This document shows positions 17,815 through 26,026 of a stretch of DNA of 64,000 bases, one piece after another (the stretch's first letter is position 1; each line of letters begins with the position of its first letter). This DNA comes from Variovorax brevis (GTDB lineage: Bacteria; Pseudomonadota; Gammaproteobacteria; Burkholderiales; Burkholderiaceae_C), in assembly GCF_030317105.1 (NCBI RefSeq), contig NZ_JASZYG010000018.1:1-64000 (forward strand). The letters are read 5' to 3'. The position numbers were made by a program, and so were the translations under genes. Below the pieces are notes generated by a model. That model saw only the letters and a program-made list of their open reading frames with translations, had not been told where the DNA came from and did no database searches.

Positions 17815-18211
17815 TGAAAGCCAGACCCATAGCAGTTCCATCTGGAACACAGTGGCTGATTCTGGATTCGCAGCTTCGATTCGCGAACTACCGATTCGTT
17901 GCTTCCAAATAAGCGAATCATCTGAGGGGTTGGCGCATATCTGTTTACCGGATATGCATGCGACCAATTCGATGCGTGGGCAGGTGCGGTTCCCGATAGC
18001 ATTTTTGCGATCGGCGCGCATCCATTGCGCCACAGCGAGAGCCTGCACTTGTCCCTTCATTCACAGCCGAAAGCTTCAGTTGCCGCACCCCGGCACGCAG
18101 CCGCGCACCGCCGATGCGCCAAGCGGTGCGCATCGTAGCAATGGGAGTCGTCGCATGCGCTTTCGGGTCCGCTCTTTCACCGATCACTTTTCTCCATCAC
18201 AAGGACTTCTC
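17815..18211. promoter_or_regulatory. Divergent intergenic region with repeated ATAAGC/ATATGC elements
   Basis: A 397-bp gap between the cysB-like gene and the peroxiredoxin gene. It holds AATAAGCGAAT (17908-17918), GCGCATATC and GGATATGCATGC (about 17950). No coding frame of its own is convincing. It probably contains both promoters and regulator sites. Confidence 0.4.
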
Positions 18212-18853
18212 ATGACAACACTTCGCCTGGGCGACATCGCTCCCAACTTTACGCAAGACTCCAGCGAGGGCCCCATCGACTTCTACGAATGGGCGGGCGA
18301 TTCGTGGGTCGTGCTCTTCTCGCACCCGGCGGACTTCACGCCGGTGTGCACCACCGAGCTGGGCAAGACCGCGTCCCTGGGCGCCGAATTCGCCAGGCGC
18401 GGCGTCAAGCCGATTGCCGTGAGCGTCGATCCGCTCGACAAGCACCACGAATGGATCGGCGACATCAACGACACGCAGAACACCACGGTGAACTTTCCCA
18501 TCCTGGCGGACGCCGACCGCAAGGTTGCCAACCTGTATGACCTGATTCATCCGAATGCGTCCACCACGGCGACGGTTCGCAGCGTCTTCATCATCGATCC
18601 GAAAAAAGTGATCCGCACGACCATCACCTATCCGGCGAGCACCGGGCGCAACTTCGACGAGATCCTGCGCGTGATCGACTCGCTGCAACTCACGGACAGC
18701 CACAAGGTGGCCACGCCGGTCAACTGGCAAGACGGTGATGACGTGGTCATCGTGCCGAGCCTGCAGGACCCGGCGGAAATCGCGCAGCGCTTTCCGAGGG
18801 GGTACAAGGCGGTGCGGCCCTATTTGCGCATCACGCCGCAGCCGAACAGGTGA
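18212..18853 (+). CDS. 1-Cys peroxiredoxin (Prx6/AhpC-TSA type)
   Basis: 213 residues. The peroxidatic C46 lies in FTPVCTTEL; the conserved Arg and the long C-terminal domain (AHPNAS, TYPASTGRNFDEILRVIDSLQ) mark the Prx6 group, which reduces H2O2 and organic hydroperoxides. The ATG at 18212 follows CAAGGACTT. A longer frame upstream is intergenic. It is divergent from the CysB-type regulator. Confidence 0.87.
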   Translation: MTTLRLGDIAPNFTQDSSEGPIDFYEWAGDSWVVLFSHPADFTPVCTTELGKTASLGAEFARRGVKPIAVSVDPLDKHHEWIGDINDTQNTTVNFPILADADRKVANLYDLIHPNASTTATVRSVFIIDPKKVIRTTITYPASTGRNFDEILRVIDSLQLTDSHKVATPVNWQDGDDVVIVPSLQDPAEIAQRFPRGYKAVRPYLRITPQPNR

Positions 18854-18869
18854 GCGCTTCAGTGCCAGT

Positions 18870-19688
18870 TCATCGCGTTCCCGGCGCCGGCTCCCTGCGC
18901 GCATAGAACTCGGCGACCTGGGTGATTTCCTCGGCCGTCATCGGACGCACCATGTTGCGCATTTGCCCATGGCTGTCGTTGCGCCGCGCGCCTGAAGCGA
19001 AAGCCTTCATCTGGCCGAGCAGGTATTCCCTGGGCATGCCTTCCAGCCACGGTGCACCGATCTTGTGATCGATGCCGCCATGGCAGGACACACAGGGAAC
19101 GATGTTGCGCATCGGGTCGCCCACGCGCACCAGCGCAGGCGCGCCGGGTTCGTCGGCGCGCACCGGCTGCGCGCGTGCCTTGGGCAGCGAGTCGTAGTAC
19201 GCCGCGATGTCCTGGATGTCGCGGTCTGACAGTTTCTGGGCAATGGTCTGCATGAAGGCGCTGGAGCGGGCGCCGTTCTTGTAGTCATGCAACTGCTTGA
19301 TGACGACCTCCGGATATTGCCCGGCCAGGTTCGGCGAATTGCCATCGCTCATGCCTTGCGCCCCGTGGCACATGCTGCACTGCTGCACCGCGATGGTCGC
19401 GCCGCGGCCGACCGAATCGCCAGCGCCCGAGCGCGTCATGTCGCTCGTCAACACGACATTCGTCGTTCCCTTGCTGGCCTTTGGCCACGTCGTCCCGGTG
19501 TCCCATTGGTTGGGGACGCCAGCCGCGCGGCAGATGCTGTCCCAAAGGCCTTTTGCCGTGAAGTCTGCATGCACCGACGGTAGCCAGACGAAGCCAACGA
19601 GTATCGAGGTCGCGGCGAGCGCAAGCAGGCCGAGTACGCTCCTGCGAAACCAGGGATTGCGCCATGCGTAAAGGCCGGGTTCCTGCAT
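18870..19688 (-). CDS. Diheme c-type cytochrome (c4-like), membrane anchored
   Basis: 272 residues. There is one N-terminal membrane helix (RRSVLGLLALAATSILVGFVWL), then a periplasmic part with two heme sites, CSMCH and CVSCH, each in a cytochrome c fold with downstream Met ligands. Its ATG shares a base with the oxidase subunit I stop (TGATG). It probably delivers electrons to the oxidase. It is the last gene of the leftward oxidase operon. Confidence 0.83.
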   Translation of the reverse strand: MQEPGLYAWRNPWFRRSVLGLLALAATSILVGFVWLPSVHADFTAKGLWDSICRAAGVPNQWDTGTTWPKASKGTTNVVLTSDMTRSGAGDSVGRGATIAVQQCSMCHGAQGMSDGNSPNLAGQYPEVVIKQLHDYKNGARSSAFMQTIAQKLSDRDIQDIAAYYDSLPKARAQPVRADEPGAPALVRVGDPMRNIVPCVSCHGGIDHKIGAPWLEGMPREYLLGQMKAFASGARRNDSHGQMRNMVRPMTAEEITQVAEFYARREPAPGTR

Positions 19689-21307
19689 CACCGTCCCCCG
19701 ATGGGAATGGCAGGCACCGAAGTGCCCTTCAAGGTCGCCAGTTGCACGATGGGAAAGCCGTAGTTCACCACCGTGAGCGCAATCATCAGCGACACCCACA
19801 GGCCAAAGCCGTTCAAGGCCAGCACAGGGGTCTTCGGCATGTGGACTGCCGTGCTGAAGGTGTAGGGTGCAGGCGTGGTTTCGCTCTTGCCCGCGCGCGC
19901 AAGGATGTAGATGAAGATGAAGGCGGAGATCACCAGCATGAGCCCACCGATGGTTCCTGCGACCAGTGTCCATCCCTGTCCGGCCAACGCAGGGTTGGTG
20001 AAGTCGAAGTACGCCATGCGCCTCGGCATGCCGAGCAGGCCGACCCAATGCCACGGGAAGGTCATCACGATCATCCCGACGAACCACAGCCAGAGCTGTG
20101 CTTTGACCAGCGAGGCGGGCAGCGCCTTGCAGCCCGTGAGCTGGGGCCACAGGTCATAGGCCACCATGAAATACATGATGACGATGGCACCCGCAAAGAT
20201 GAGGTGAAAGTGCCCTGTCACCCACTGGGTGTTGTGGATCGTTTCGTTGAGCTGGAAGCTCATGTTGATGAGGCCGCCCGCGCCGCCGAAGCCCAGCATG
20301 ATGAAAGAGAAGGTGACAGCCAGCATCATCGGATTGCCCCAGGGCAGCGCCTTGACCCAGCCGAAAAGTCCCTTGCCGCCGCGCAGCCGCGCAGCGATCT
20401 CGACCGATGCAACGATCGTGAAGACGGTGAGGAATGTCGGCACCGCCACCATCGCCGTGAACACCGCATGCAGGAACTTGAACCCTGCACCCACTTGCGG
20501 ATCGGCGAAAAGATGGTGGATGCCGATCGGCATCGAGAACACGAGAAACAGCACGAAGGCGACGCGCCCCATCGTGTCGCTGTAGAGCCGCCCGCCGATG
20601 GCCCGGGGAACGATCGTGTAGAACGCGATGTATGCCGGCATGAGCCAGAAATAGACGATGGCGTGCAGGGTCCACGAGAAGAAGACGCGCGCCAGGCCTG
20701 CGTCGATGGTGTCCTTCAAGCCCAGCGCGGCCGGAAGGATCAGGAACAGAATCTCGATGGCAGCACCGACGGAAGTCCATGCCCAGAGATAAGCCCCGGC
20801 CACATTGCCGAACATCGCCAACGGCACGGGCTTGCCCGGATTTTTGGACTTCCACGCCTTCAGGTTCACCGCCATCAGTGCCACCCAGATCCATGAGCCC
20901 ACGACGACCAGCACGACCCCGAGGTAGTAGAAGGGGCTGCCGATCATGGGTGGATAGAAGGTGAACAGCACCGAGGCACGCCCCAGCGCGATCGGCGTTG
21001 CCGCCATCACGGTGCCGACGATGGCGAGCCAGAAGCCGGCCCACGCCCAGCGCAATCCGACCAGCGGTTGCTTCAGCGACAGCTCGACGATGGCGTAGCC
21101 AAAGCCCATCGCCACCAGGGTCGGCAATACATAGCCCATGACCGTGCCGTGGCCGGTCACCGAGCGGTAGTAGTACTCGGGGTCGTTCACCCACGCGCTG
21201 AGCGGGCTGCGCACGTACATCTGCCACTCGCCGAGCACGATGGCGGCCGCGAAGGCCACGAAGGCAATCCAGAAATGCGCGAGCACGAGTCGTTTAGCGA
21301 GGAACAC
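19688..21307 (-). CDS. ba3-type cytochrome c oxidase subunit I
   Basis: A 539-residue membrane protein with about 12-13 helices of the heme-copper oxidase family. His ligands are visible: TGHGTVMG (low-spin heme), WTLHAIVYFWLMPAY and IHHLFADP (CuB), and TGHFHL (high-spin and low-spin heme). The HAIVYFWLMPAY form, in place of the A-family H-P-E-V-Y, marks the B (ba3) family. It terminates respiration by reducing O2. Its start overlaps the subunit II gene by 14 bp. Confidence 0.88.
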   Translation of the reverse strand: MFLAKRLVLAHFWIAFVAFAAAIVLGEWQMYVRSPLSAWVNDPEYYYRSVTGHGTVMGYVLPTLVAMGFGYAIVELSLKQPLVGLRWAWAGFWLAIVGTVMAATPIALGRASVLFTFYPPMIGSPFYYLGVVLVVVGSWIWVALMAVNLKAWKSKNPGKPVPLAMFGNVAGAYLWAWTSVGAAIEILFLILPAALGLKDTIDAGLARVFFSWTLHAIVYFWLMPAYIAFYTIVPRAIGGRLYSDTMGRVAFVLFLVFSMPIGIHHLFADPQVGAGFKFLHAVFTAMVAVPTFLTVFTIVASVEIAARLRGGKGLFGWVKALPWGNPMMLAVTFSFIMLGFGGAGGLINMSFQLNETIHNTQWVTGHFHLIFAGAIVIMYFMVAYDLWPQLTGCKALPASLVKAQLWLWFVGMIVMTFPWHWVGLLGMPRRMAYFDFTNPALAGQGWTLVAGTIGGLMLVISAFIFIYILARAGKSETTPAPYTFSTAVHMPKTPVLALNGFGLWVSLMIALTVVNYGFPIVQLATLKGTSVPAIPIGGR

Positions 21308-21866
21308 AGCTCATCCTCTCTCCGCCTTTGGCCTTGGCGAGGAATTCTTCGGCCGCCATCACCTGCACGCGGCCCCACATCCCTTCATGTCCCGTGCCGC
21401 AATACTCGTGGCAGGGCATGACGCGCTCGCCCGCCTTGTCGAAGGTGGCGGTGAAGGTCGCGACAAAGCCGGGGATCAGCATCACGTTGGCGTTGGTCCT
21501 GTCGACGAGAAAGCCGTGGATGGCGTCGGTGCTGGTCGCGCGGAAGGTGACCGGCACGCCGGCCGGCACGACCAGGCATTGCGGCTCGAAGGAGTACTGC
21601 TGGGCGATCAGGCGAACCGTGACCTTGCCGTCCGCGCTCACCGTCGTGCCCAGGTTGTTCTCGACGAATTCGCCCTCCACGTGAAGCTTTCGCGGGTCGA
21701 TGGTCTCCACGCGCGAAGGCGGCATCGACGCCCAGTGAACGCCCGTGAAAATGATCATTGCGAGCAGCATGACGATGATGAGGACGACAACGATCGCCCA
21801 GCGTCGCTCCGCCTCGACGGCGACCGCTTCGGACGCATGGGGAGCGCCGGTGTCCATCGAGGTCAC
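21294..21866 (-). CDS. ba3-type cytochrome c oxidase subunit II (CuA)
   Basis: 190 residues with one N-terminal membrane helix (WAIVVVLIIVMLLAMIIF) and a cupredoxin domain. The CuA site is complete: His in AIHGF, then CHEYCGTGHEGMWG with two Cys, His and Met. The GTG at 21866 overlaps the upstream stop (GTGA); an ATG at 21857 is the alternative start. Confidence 0.85.
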   Translation of the reverse strand: MTSMDTGAPHASEAVAVEAERRWAIVVVLIIVMLLAMIIFTGVHWASMPPSRVETIDPRKLHVEGEFVENNLGTTVSADGKVTVRLIAQQYSFEPQCLVVPAGVPVTFRATSTDAIHGFLVDRTNANVMLIPGFVATFTATFDKAGERVMPCHEYCGTGHEGMWGRVQVMAAEEFLAKAKGGERMSCVPR

Positions 21867-22057
21867 TGGATGGCCCCTCGCGGCAGGAAAACGAGAAAGT
21901 AGAAGATGACGAAGATCGCCACGACGATGAAGGTGGCAAGCCCGGCCACCGCAAATGCGCCGGACGGTCCGCGCCGCAGGATCTCCTCCACGCGCTCGTC
22001 TTCGTCCGCGAGACTGGGTTCGTTCGCTGCGGCGGAGTCCACGTCATGTGTTGCCAT
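21863..22057 (-). CDS. Small oxidase subunit-like membrane protein, 64 aa
   Basis: 64 residues with a charged N-terminal half and a single membrane helix (FAVAGLATFIVVAIFVIFYFLVFL). Size and position directly before subunit II match the subunit IIa-type small subunits of ba3 oxidases. Confidence 0.7.
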   Translation of the reverse strand: MATHDVDSAAANEPSLADEDERVEEILRRGPSGAFAVAGLATFIVVAIFVIFYFLVFLPRGAIQ

Positions 22058-22071
22058 CGTGCGGGCCTCGT

Positions 22072-23361
22072 CTATTCCGGAATGAGCGGGCGCAACTCGC
22101 TGATCTGCGCCGGTGCCACGGGCGTCCCGCTGTTCTCCCACGCCACGCGGATGTAGGTCACCACAGCCGCGACTGCATCGTCGTTGAGGATGTGGGAGAA
22201 GGGTGGCATGCCGTGGGGCTGCGGGTTCTTCTTCGTGCCGGGTGCATAGCCGCCGTTGAGCACCATGCGGATCGAGTTCACCGGCGACGACATCGTGATC
22301 GACTGGTTGCCGGCCAGCGGCGGGTAGGCCGGTGGGTTGCCCTTGCCCTCGCTGCCGTGGCACATGGCGCATTGCGTCGCGTAGATCTTGCGGCCCAGTT
22401 CCATGACATTCGGGCTGACCAGCCGCGCGCTGCTGGGCGGCGGCGCTTCCGAATCCCGCTGCGGCAGTTCCTTCAGATAGACCGCCATGGCTTCGACGTC
22501 CGCATCGCTGAGGTATTGAAGGCTGTTGTAGACCACCTCGGCCATCGGCCCGTACACGGTCGCCCGATGCGACACGCCGACTTGCAGCAAGTCGGTGATT
22601 TCCTTGATGCTCCAGTTGCCGAGGCCCGCCTCGCGGTTCGACGTGAGCGAGGGCGCATACCAGTTCTGGTTGGGGATCATCCCGCCCTCGAACTCCTGCG
22701 ACGTCTTCGAGCCGCCGAGCCGGTTGATCGCGGTGTGGCACATCGCGCAATGCCCGAGGCCTTCCACCAGATAGGCGCCGCGATTCCATTGCACCGATTT
22801 GCCCTTGTCCGGGACGTACTCACCTTCCTTGAAGTAGAGCGTGCGCCAGCCGATGAGCAGGTCGCGCTGGTTGAAGGGAAAGCGCAATTCGTGCGGACGG
22901 TTCTTCTGGTTCACCGGCGGCACCGACATGAGGTAGGCATAGATGGCGTCGGAGTCCTCGCGCGTGACTTTGGTGTACGAGGCAAAAGGCATCGCCGGAT
23001 AGAGCAGGGTGCCGTCGCGCGAGAGGCCGCTGTGCATCATCCGGTAGAAGTCGTCGGCCGTCCATTTGCCGATGCCGGTCTCATCGTCACCCGTGATGTT
23101 GGGTGCGTAGAGGTTGCCGAAGGGCGTGGGCATCGGCCGGCCGCCCGCAAACTGCTTGCCGCCGGGGTTGGAGTGGCACGCGACGCAGTCGCCGGCGCGC
23201 GCCAGGTATTCACCCTTCTCGATGGTCTGGGTCGTCGGGTCGGTGGCCACCGCGCCGGGGACGACCGGCAGGTAGCCGGGCATGAAGTACGCGATGCCGC
23301 CAGCGATGAGCAGCGCCACGACGACCGCGGCGACCAGCAGGTTTCTGGTGCCTTTTCGCAT
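22072..23361 (-). CDS. Triheme c-type cytochrome, alcohol-dehydrogenase-subunit type
   Basis: 429 residues. An N-terminal membrane helix (about 7-27) is followed by three cytochrome c domains with CVACH, CAMCH and CAMCH. The arrangement resembles the triheme subunit of membrane dehydrogenases (gluconate, alcohol). Embedded in the oxidase operon, it may form the electron link to the CuA site. The start is the ATG at 23361; a TTG 24 bp upstream is less likely. Confidence 0.82.
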   Translation of the reverse strand: MRKGTRNLLVAAVVVALLIAGGIAYFMPGYLPVVPGAVATDPTTQTIEKGEYLARAGDCVACHSNPGGKQFAGGRPMPTPFGNLYAPNITGDDETGIGKWTADDFYRMMHSGLSRDGTLLYPAMPFASYTKVTREDSDAIYAYLMSVPPVNQKNRPHELRFPFNQRDLLIGWRTLYFKEGEYVPDKGKSVQWNRGAYLVEGLGHCAMCHTAINRLGGSKTSQEFEGGMIPNQNWYAPSLTSNREAGLGNWSIKEITDLLQVGVSHRATVYGPMAEVVYNSLQYLSDADVEAMAVYLKELPQRDSEAPPPSSARLVSPNVMELGRKIYATQCAMCHGSEGKGNPPAYPPLAGNQSITMSSPVNSIRMVLNGGYAPGTKKNPQPHGMPPFSHILNDDAVAAVVTYIRVAWENSGTPVAPAQISELRPLIPE

Positions 23362-23366
23362 GGCGG

Positions 23367-24164
23367 CTACATCTGGCTGCCGCAAGACAGCGGCATGCGT
23401 TGGAGGTTGGCCTTGCCGGGCGACAAGTCGGTCGGCGGGTCTTGCGTGGCAAGCCAGCTGGCCACCGCATGGACATCAGCCTCCGACAGGCGATCCGCGA
23501 TGCGCTTCATGCAATCCGGCTGCGCTGCTTGCCGGTTGCCCGTGCGCCACCGCGTGAGCTGCGCGACGATGTACGACGATCGCAGGCCGACCAGACCCGG
23601 AATGCCCGGCTCCATGCCGGTGAGGCCCGGACCATGGCAGGTGATGCACGCCGGCACCTGCTTGCTTGCATCGCCCGAGATGGCCAGCGTGGAGCCGCGC
23701 TGGATCACCTCCGGCCCGGCCGCATTCGGTTGCTTGGCTTCGAAGGCCGGCCGCTGCTTGGCGAAGTGCTCGGCGATCTCGCGCAGATAGGCGTCCGGCA
23801 GATACGCCACCAGGTAGTTCATGGGCGGGTACACGCGCTTGCCATCGCGAAATGCCACGAGCTGGTTGTACAGATAAGCGGCCGGCTTGCCGGCTATGCG
23901 GGGAAAGTACGCGTTGCTCGTGCCTTGGCCGCTTTGCCCGTGGCAGGTGACGCAGCCCTGCATGCGTGCCTCCATGGAATCGACGCTCTTGAAGGCAGGA
24001 ATCGCTGAATTGTCTTGTGCACTGGCCGCAATGGCCCAAGTGAACAGACTCGCCGCGACCAACGTCTCGACTGCCCATCTGGATGTGCGGCCGGGACGGC
24101 GCGGAAGTCGACGGTCAGTGGGCGTGGGGCGCCCTTGGACCGCGAGATTGGCGGTAGCCATCAT
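23367..24164 (-). CDS. Diheme c-type cytochrome, secreted
   Basis: 265 residues with a signal peptide (basic n-region, then VETLVAASLFTWAIAASAQ) and two heme sites, CVTCH and CITCH. It is the first gene of the leftward operon of six that ends at 18870. It is a c4-like periplasmic electron carrier. Confidence 0.82.
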   Translation of the reverse strand: MMATANLAVQGRPTPTDRRLPRRPGRTSRWAVETLVAASLFTWAIAASAQDNSAIPAFKSVDSMEARMQGCVTCHGQSGQGTSNAYFPRIAGKPAAYLYNQLVAFRDGKRVYPPMNYLVAYLPDAYLREIAEHFAKQRPAFEAKQPNAAGPEVIQRGSTLAISGDASKQVPACITCHGPGLTGMEPGIPGLVGLRSSYIVAQLTRWRTGNRQAAQPDCMKRIADRLSEADVHAVASWLATQDPPTDLSPGKANLQRMPLSCGSQM

Positions 24165-24224
24165 TTGCTCGCATTGTTAGCCGAGGGTGGAGGGGCGTCA
24201 ATTGCCGCTGATCGGCCCAATGAA

Positions 24225-24257
24225 AAAGGCCGTCAGCTGTTTCTCCTGACGGCCTTT
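24225..24257 (-). terminator. Rho-independent terminator behind the tRNA-Pro fragment
   Basis: A 12-bp perfect stem (24225-24236 with 24246-24257), a 9-nt loop, and a U-run on the minus-strand transcript (AAAAA just left of the stem on the plus strand). It is placed 12 bp after the tRNA 3' end, as expected for the original tRNA-Pro terminator. Confidence 0.8.
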
Positions 24258-24269
24258 GAATTCAAATGA

Positions 24270-24318
24270 TGGTCGGGGCGAAAGGATTCGAACCTTCGAC
24301 CCTCTGGTCCCAAACCAG
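24270..24318 (-). tRNA. 3' fragment of tRNA-Pro(UGG), element attachment site
   Basis: On the minus strand the sequence matches the 3' part of tRNA-Pro. It has the anticodon arm CTGG-TTTGGGA-CCAG (anticodon TGG), the variable region, the T arm GTTCGAATCC and the acceptor end CGCCCCGA-CCA. The 5' half (acceptor strand and D arm) is absent; the flanking sequence does not pair. This is the usual product of tRNA-targeted integration and marks the left end of the element. No intact copy is seen elsewhere in the window. Confidence 0.75.
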
Positions 24319-24501
24319 CCCGCACTTCAATTAGATCAAGCACTTAGGGCATTTTTGTCTACGGCAACCAATGCTTTCTGGGCGAGCTGCCCAATGGTGA
24401 GTTTTTCGCGCGTAGACACCTTTTTAGCGTCTGGCCAAGTCACCTCCCGTTCAGCGAGCGGGCGATCGCGTAGCGGGGTTCTGCGCTAAGGCTGACGGCT
24501 T

Positions 24502-24886
24502 TCAGCGATGCGGCAGCAGGTCGTCAATTCGGCTGGCCGGCTGCGTTGGCAACCGCTCGAGAACGTCCTTGAGGTACGCATATGGCTCGTGCCCGTTGTT
24601 GCGCGCCGAGCGCACTAGGCTCATGATCGCCGCCGCCCGAATGGCTGCGCGCAAGCTGCCGGCGAACAACAAGCTCGATCTGCCCAGCGCTATCGGTCTG
24701 ATGTGGTTGACGATCCGAACCAGCGCACTCCAGGGCACCCAGTCGATCCATCTCATCGAGAACCTCGCGCTTGCGCGTCTTCTTCGTCGACAAATTCAGG
24801 CTCAGCCCGAGCTGATCGAGGGCGTCACGCGGTTGGCAAACATGGTTCAGATCAGGCGAGGGATGGGCCTGTTTTTTGCAGACCAT
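24502..24886 (-). mobile_element. Chimeric transposase remnant (IS5-like and IS66-like pieces)
   Basis: The right part reads LSLNLSTKKTRKREVLDEM and then, after a frame change, VPWSALV, like the N-terminus of IS5-family transposases. The left part (GRSSLLFAGSLRAAIRAAAI followed by SLVRSARNNGHEPYAYLKD) is the C-terminal end of an IS66-type transposase, ending in DDLLPHR. Both are short and broken, so no active element remains. They mark an insertion hot spot beside the tRNA fragment. Confidence 0.65.
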
Positions 24887-24942
24887 CCCTAGTTACCATT
24901 CATCGAACCGACCCTTACCATGTGACTCGCGTTCATAGCGGA

Positions 24943-25674
24943 ATGAGGAACATGGAGAAACCGAAGAACAGATTGCCGTCCCCAAAACTATTGGGCAACC
25001 GGATCAAGCCTCCGACCGGCAAGAACCCGTGGAACTCGTTGGAGGCTGCCAAGCTGATGGCGGCCATGTTCGTTCCGCTTTCAGTCGCCTTCGCAACCCT
25101 CGCTATCAACTTCAACTTGCGAAAAGTCGAAGAAGCGAGGCAAAGGGACGCTTTCTTTGCCGAGTATGCAGAAGCCGTCGGAACCCATGCCACGGCGGTC
25201 GATGAGTTTGTGGTGTGGGCAATCCTCTACTACGAAAAAGCGAGCGAAACCGATCGATCAGCTCGAGCGGCAACCATGGCGGCGGCCGACCGAGTCTATT
25301 GGTTGCGCAGCCACCCGAAATTGCAACGACAAGTTGAACGATTGCTCGAAGAGAGCAAATCAGCTTTCGCCACCGAAGCCATGCGGGAAGCAACCGCAGT
25401 ACGAGAAGCTTCAAGTTGGTGTCTAAACGGCCGGGACGCGGCGTCGAATTTCACTGTCGAGACCAAGTGCAGAGCCCTAGTTGAGCGAGCTAGAACCTGC
25501 TCGAGAGTGAGTATCGAATTGGTCTCGGAACTTAGTCGGAGGGGGGAAGTGAGCGACCGGGCAGTAGCCTCGATTGTCCGGAAGCCCATCATCCTTTTGT
25601 GCGCAAGTCAGGAAAGTGATAGCGCTATGCAGAAGAAGGCAGGCGAAGTGATTAAGGGGGAAGCGCCTGGCTGA
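24943..25674 (+). CDS. Hypothetical membrane protein, 243 aa
   Basis: It is not recognised. A basic N-terminus is followed by one membrane helix (about 38-58) and then a helical cytoplasmic domain of about 180 residues rich in Ala, Arg and Glu. Lower GC and codon use unlike the host genes indicate a cargo gene of the element. ATG 24952 is an alternative start. Confidence 0.6.
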   Translation: MRNMEKPKNRLPSPKLLGNRIKPPTGKNPWNSLEAAKLMAAMFVPLSVAFATLAINFNLRKVEEARQRDAFFAEYAEAVGTHATAVDEFVVWAILYYEKASETDRSARAATMAAADRVYWLRSHPKLQRQVERLLEESKSAFATEAMREATAVREASSWCLNGRDAASNFTVETKCRALVERARTCSRVSIELVSELSRRGEVSDRAVASIVRKPIILLCASQESDSAMQKKAGEVIKGEAPG

Positions 25675-26026
25675 AACGATTGGGCATTCGGATACGCCAC
25701 AGTCTCCCCAAAGTCACTTAACGCACGGATGAAGAAGGCCTCCCGTGAGCCCTTTGCTTTCGCAGGCGACATTGTCTAGCAGAAGCACAGGACATCCCCC
25801 AAGTCCAAGCAGCCCAGATGAACCTCCATTGCCATCTCCAAGGCGGCTCCAGGAAGGCTGCACTTCGCAACGAGTTCACGTGGCTTGTGACCACCGGCGC
25901 TCGGGCCTATGGGGCCACGACGAAAGTCCTGCGTCGCTCTGTATCGAATGCGACCCATGGGGTGCCTTTCGGGCCATATCGCCGGCGGCTTTCGGTCACC
26001 TCGCCCATTTGGGGCGCACTCATTTC
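25675..26026. other. 352-bp stretch without a recognised gene
   Basis: No frame here has credible coding features; the leftward frame that enters from the integrase register is a shadow. It lies between a rightward cargo gene and the leftward integrase gene, whose stop is at 26027. Confidence 0.4.

Noticed and set aside
20154..21227. Long frames opposite or out of frame to the oxidase genes
   Set aside because: They are GC-skew shadows: Arg/Ala/His-rich text with no domain, while the leftward frame has perfect oxidase motifs.
24270..24345. A complete tRNA-Pro gene
   Set aside because: Only the anticodon arm to the CCA end is present; the sequence where the D arm and 5' acceptor strand should be does not pair.
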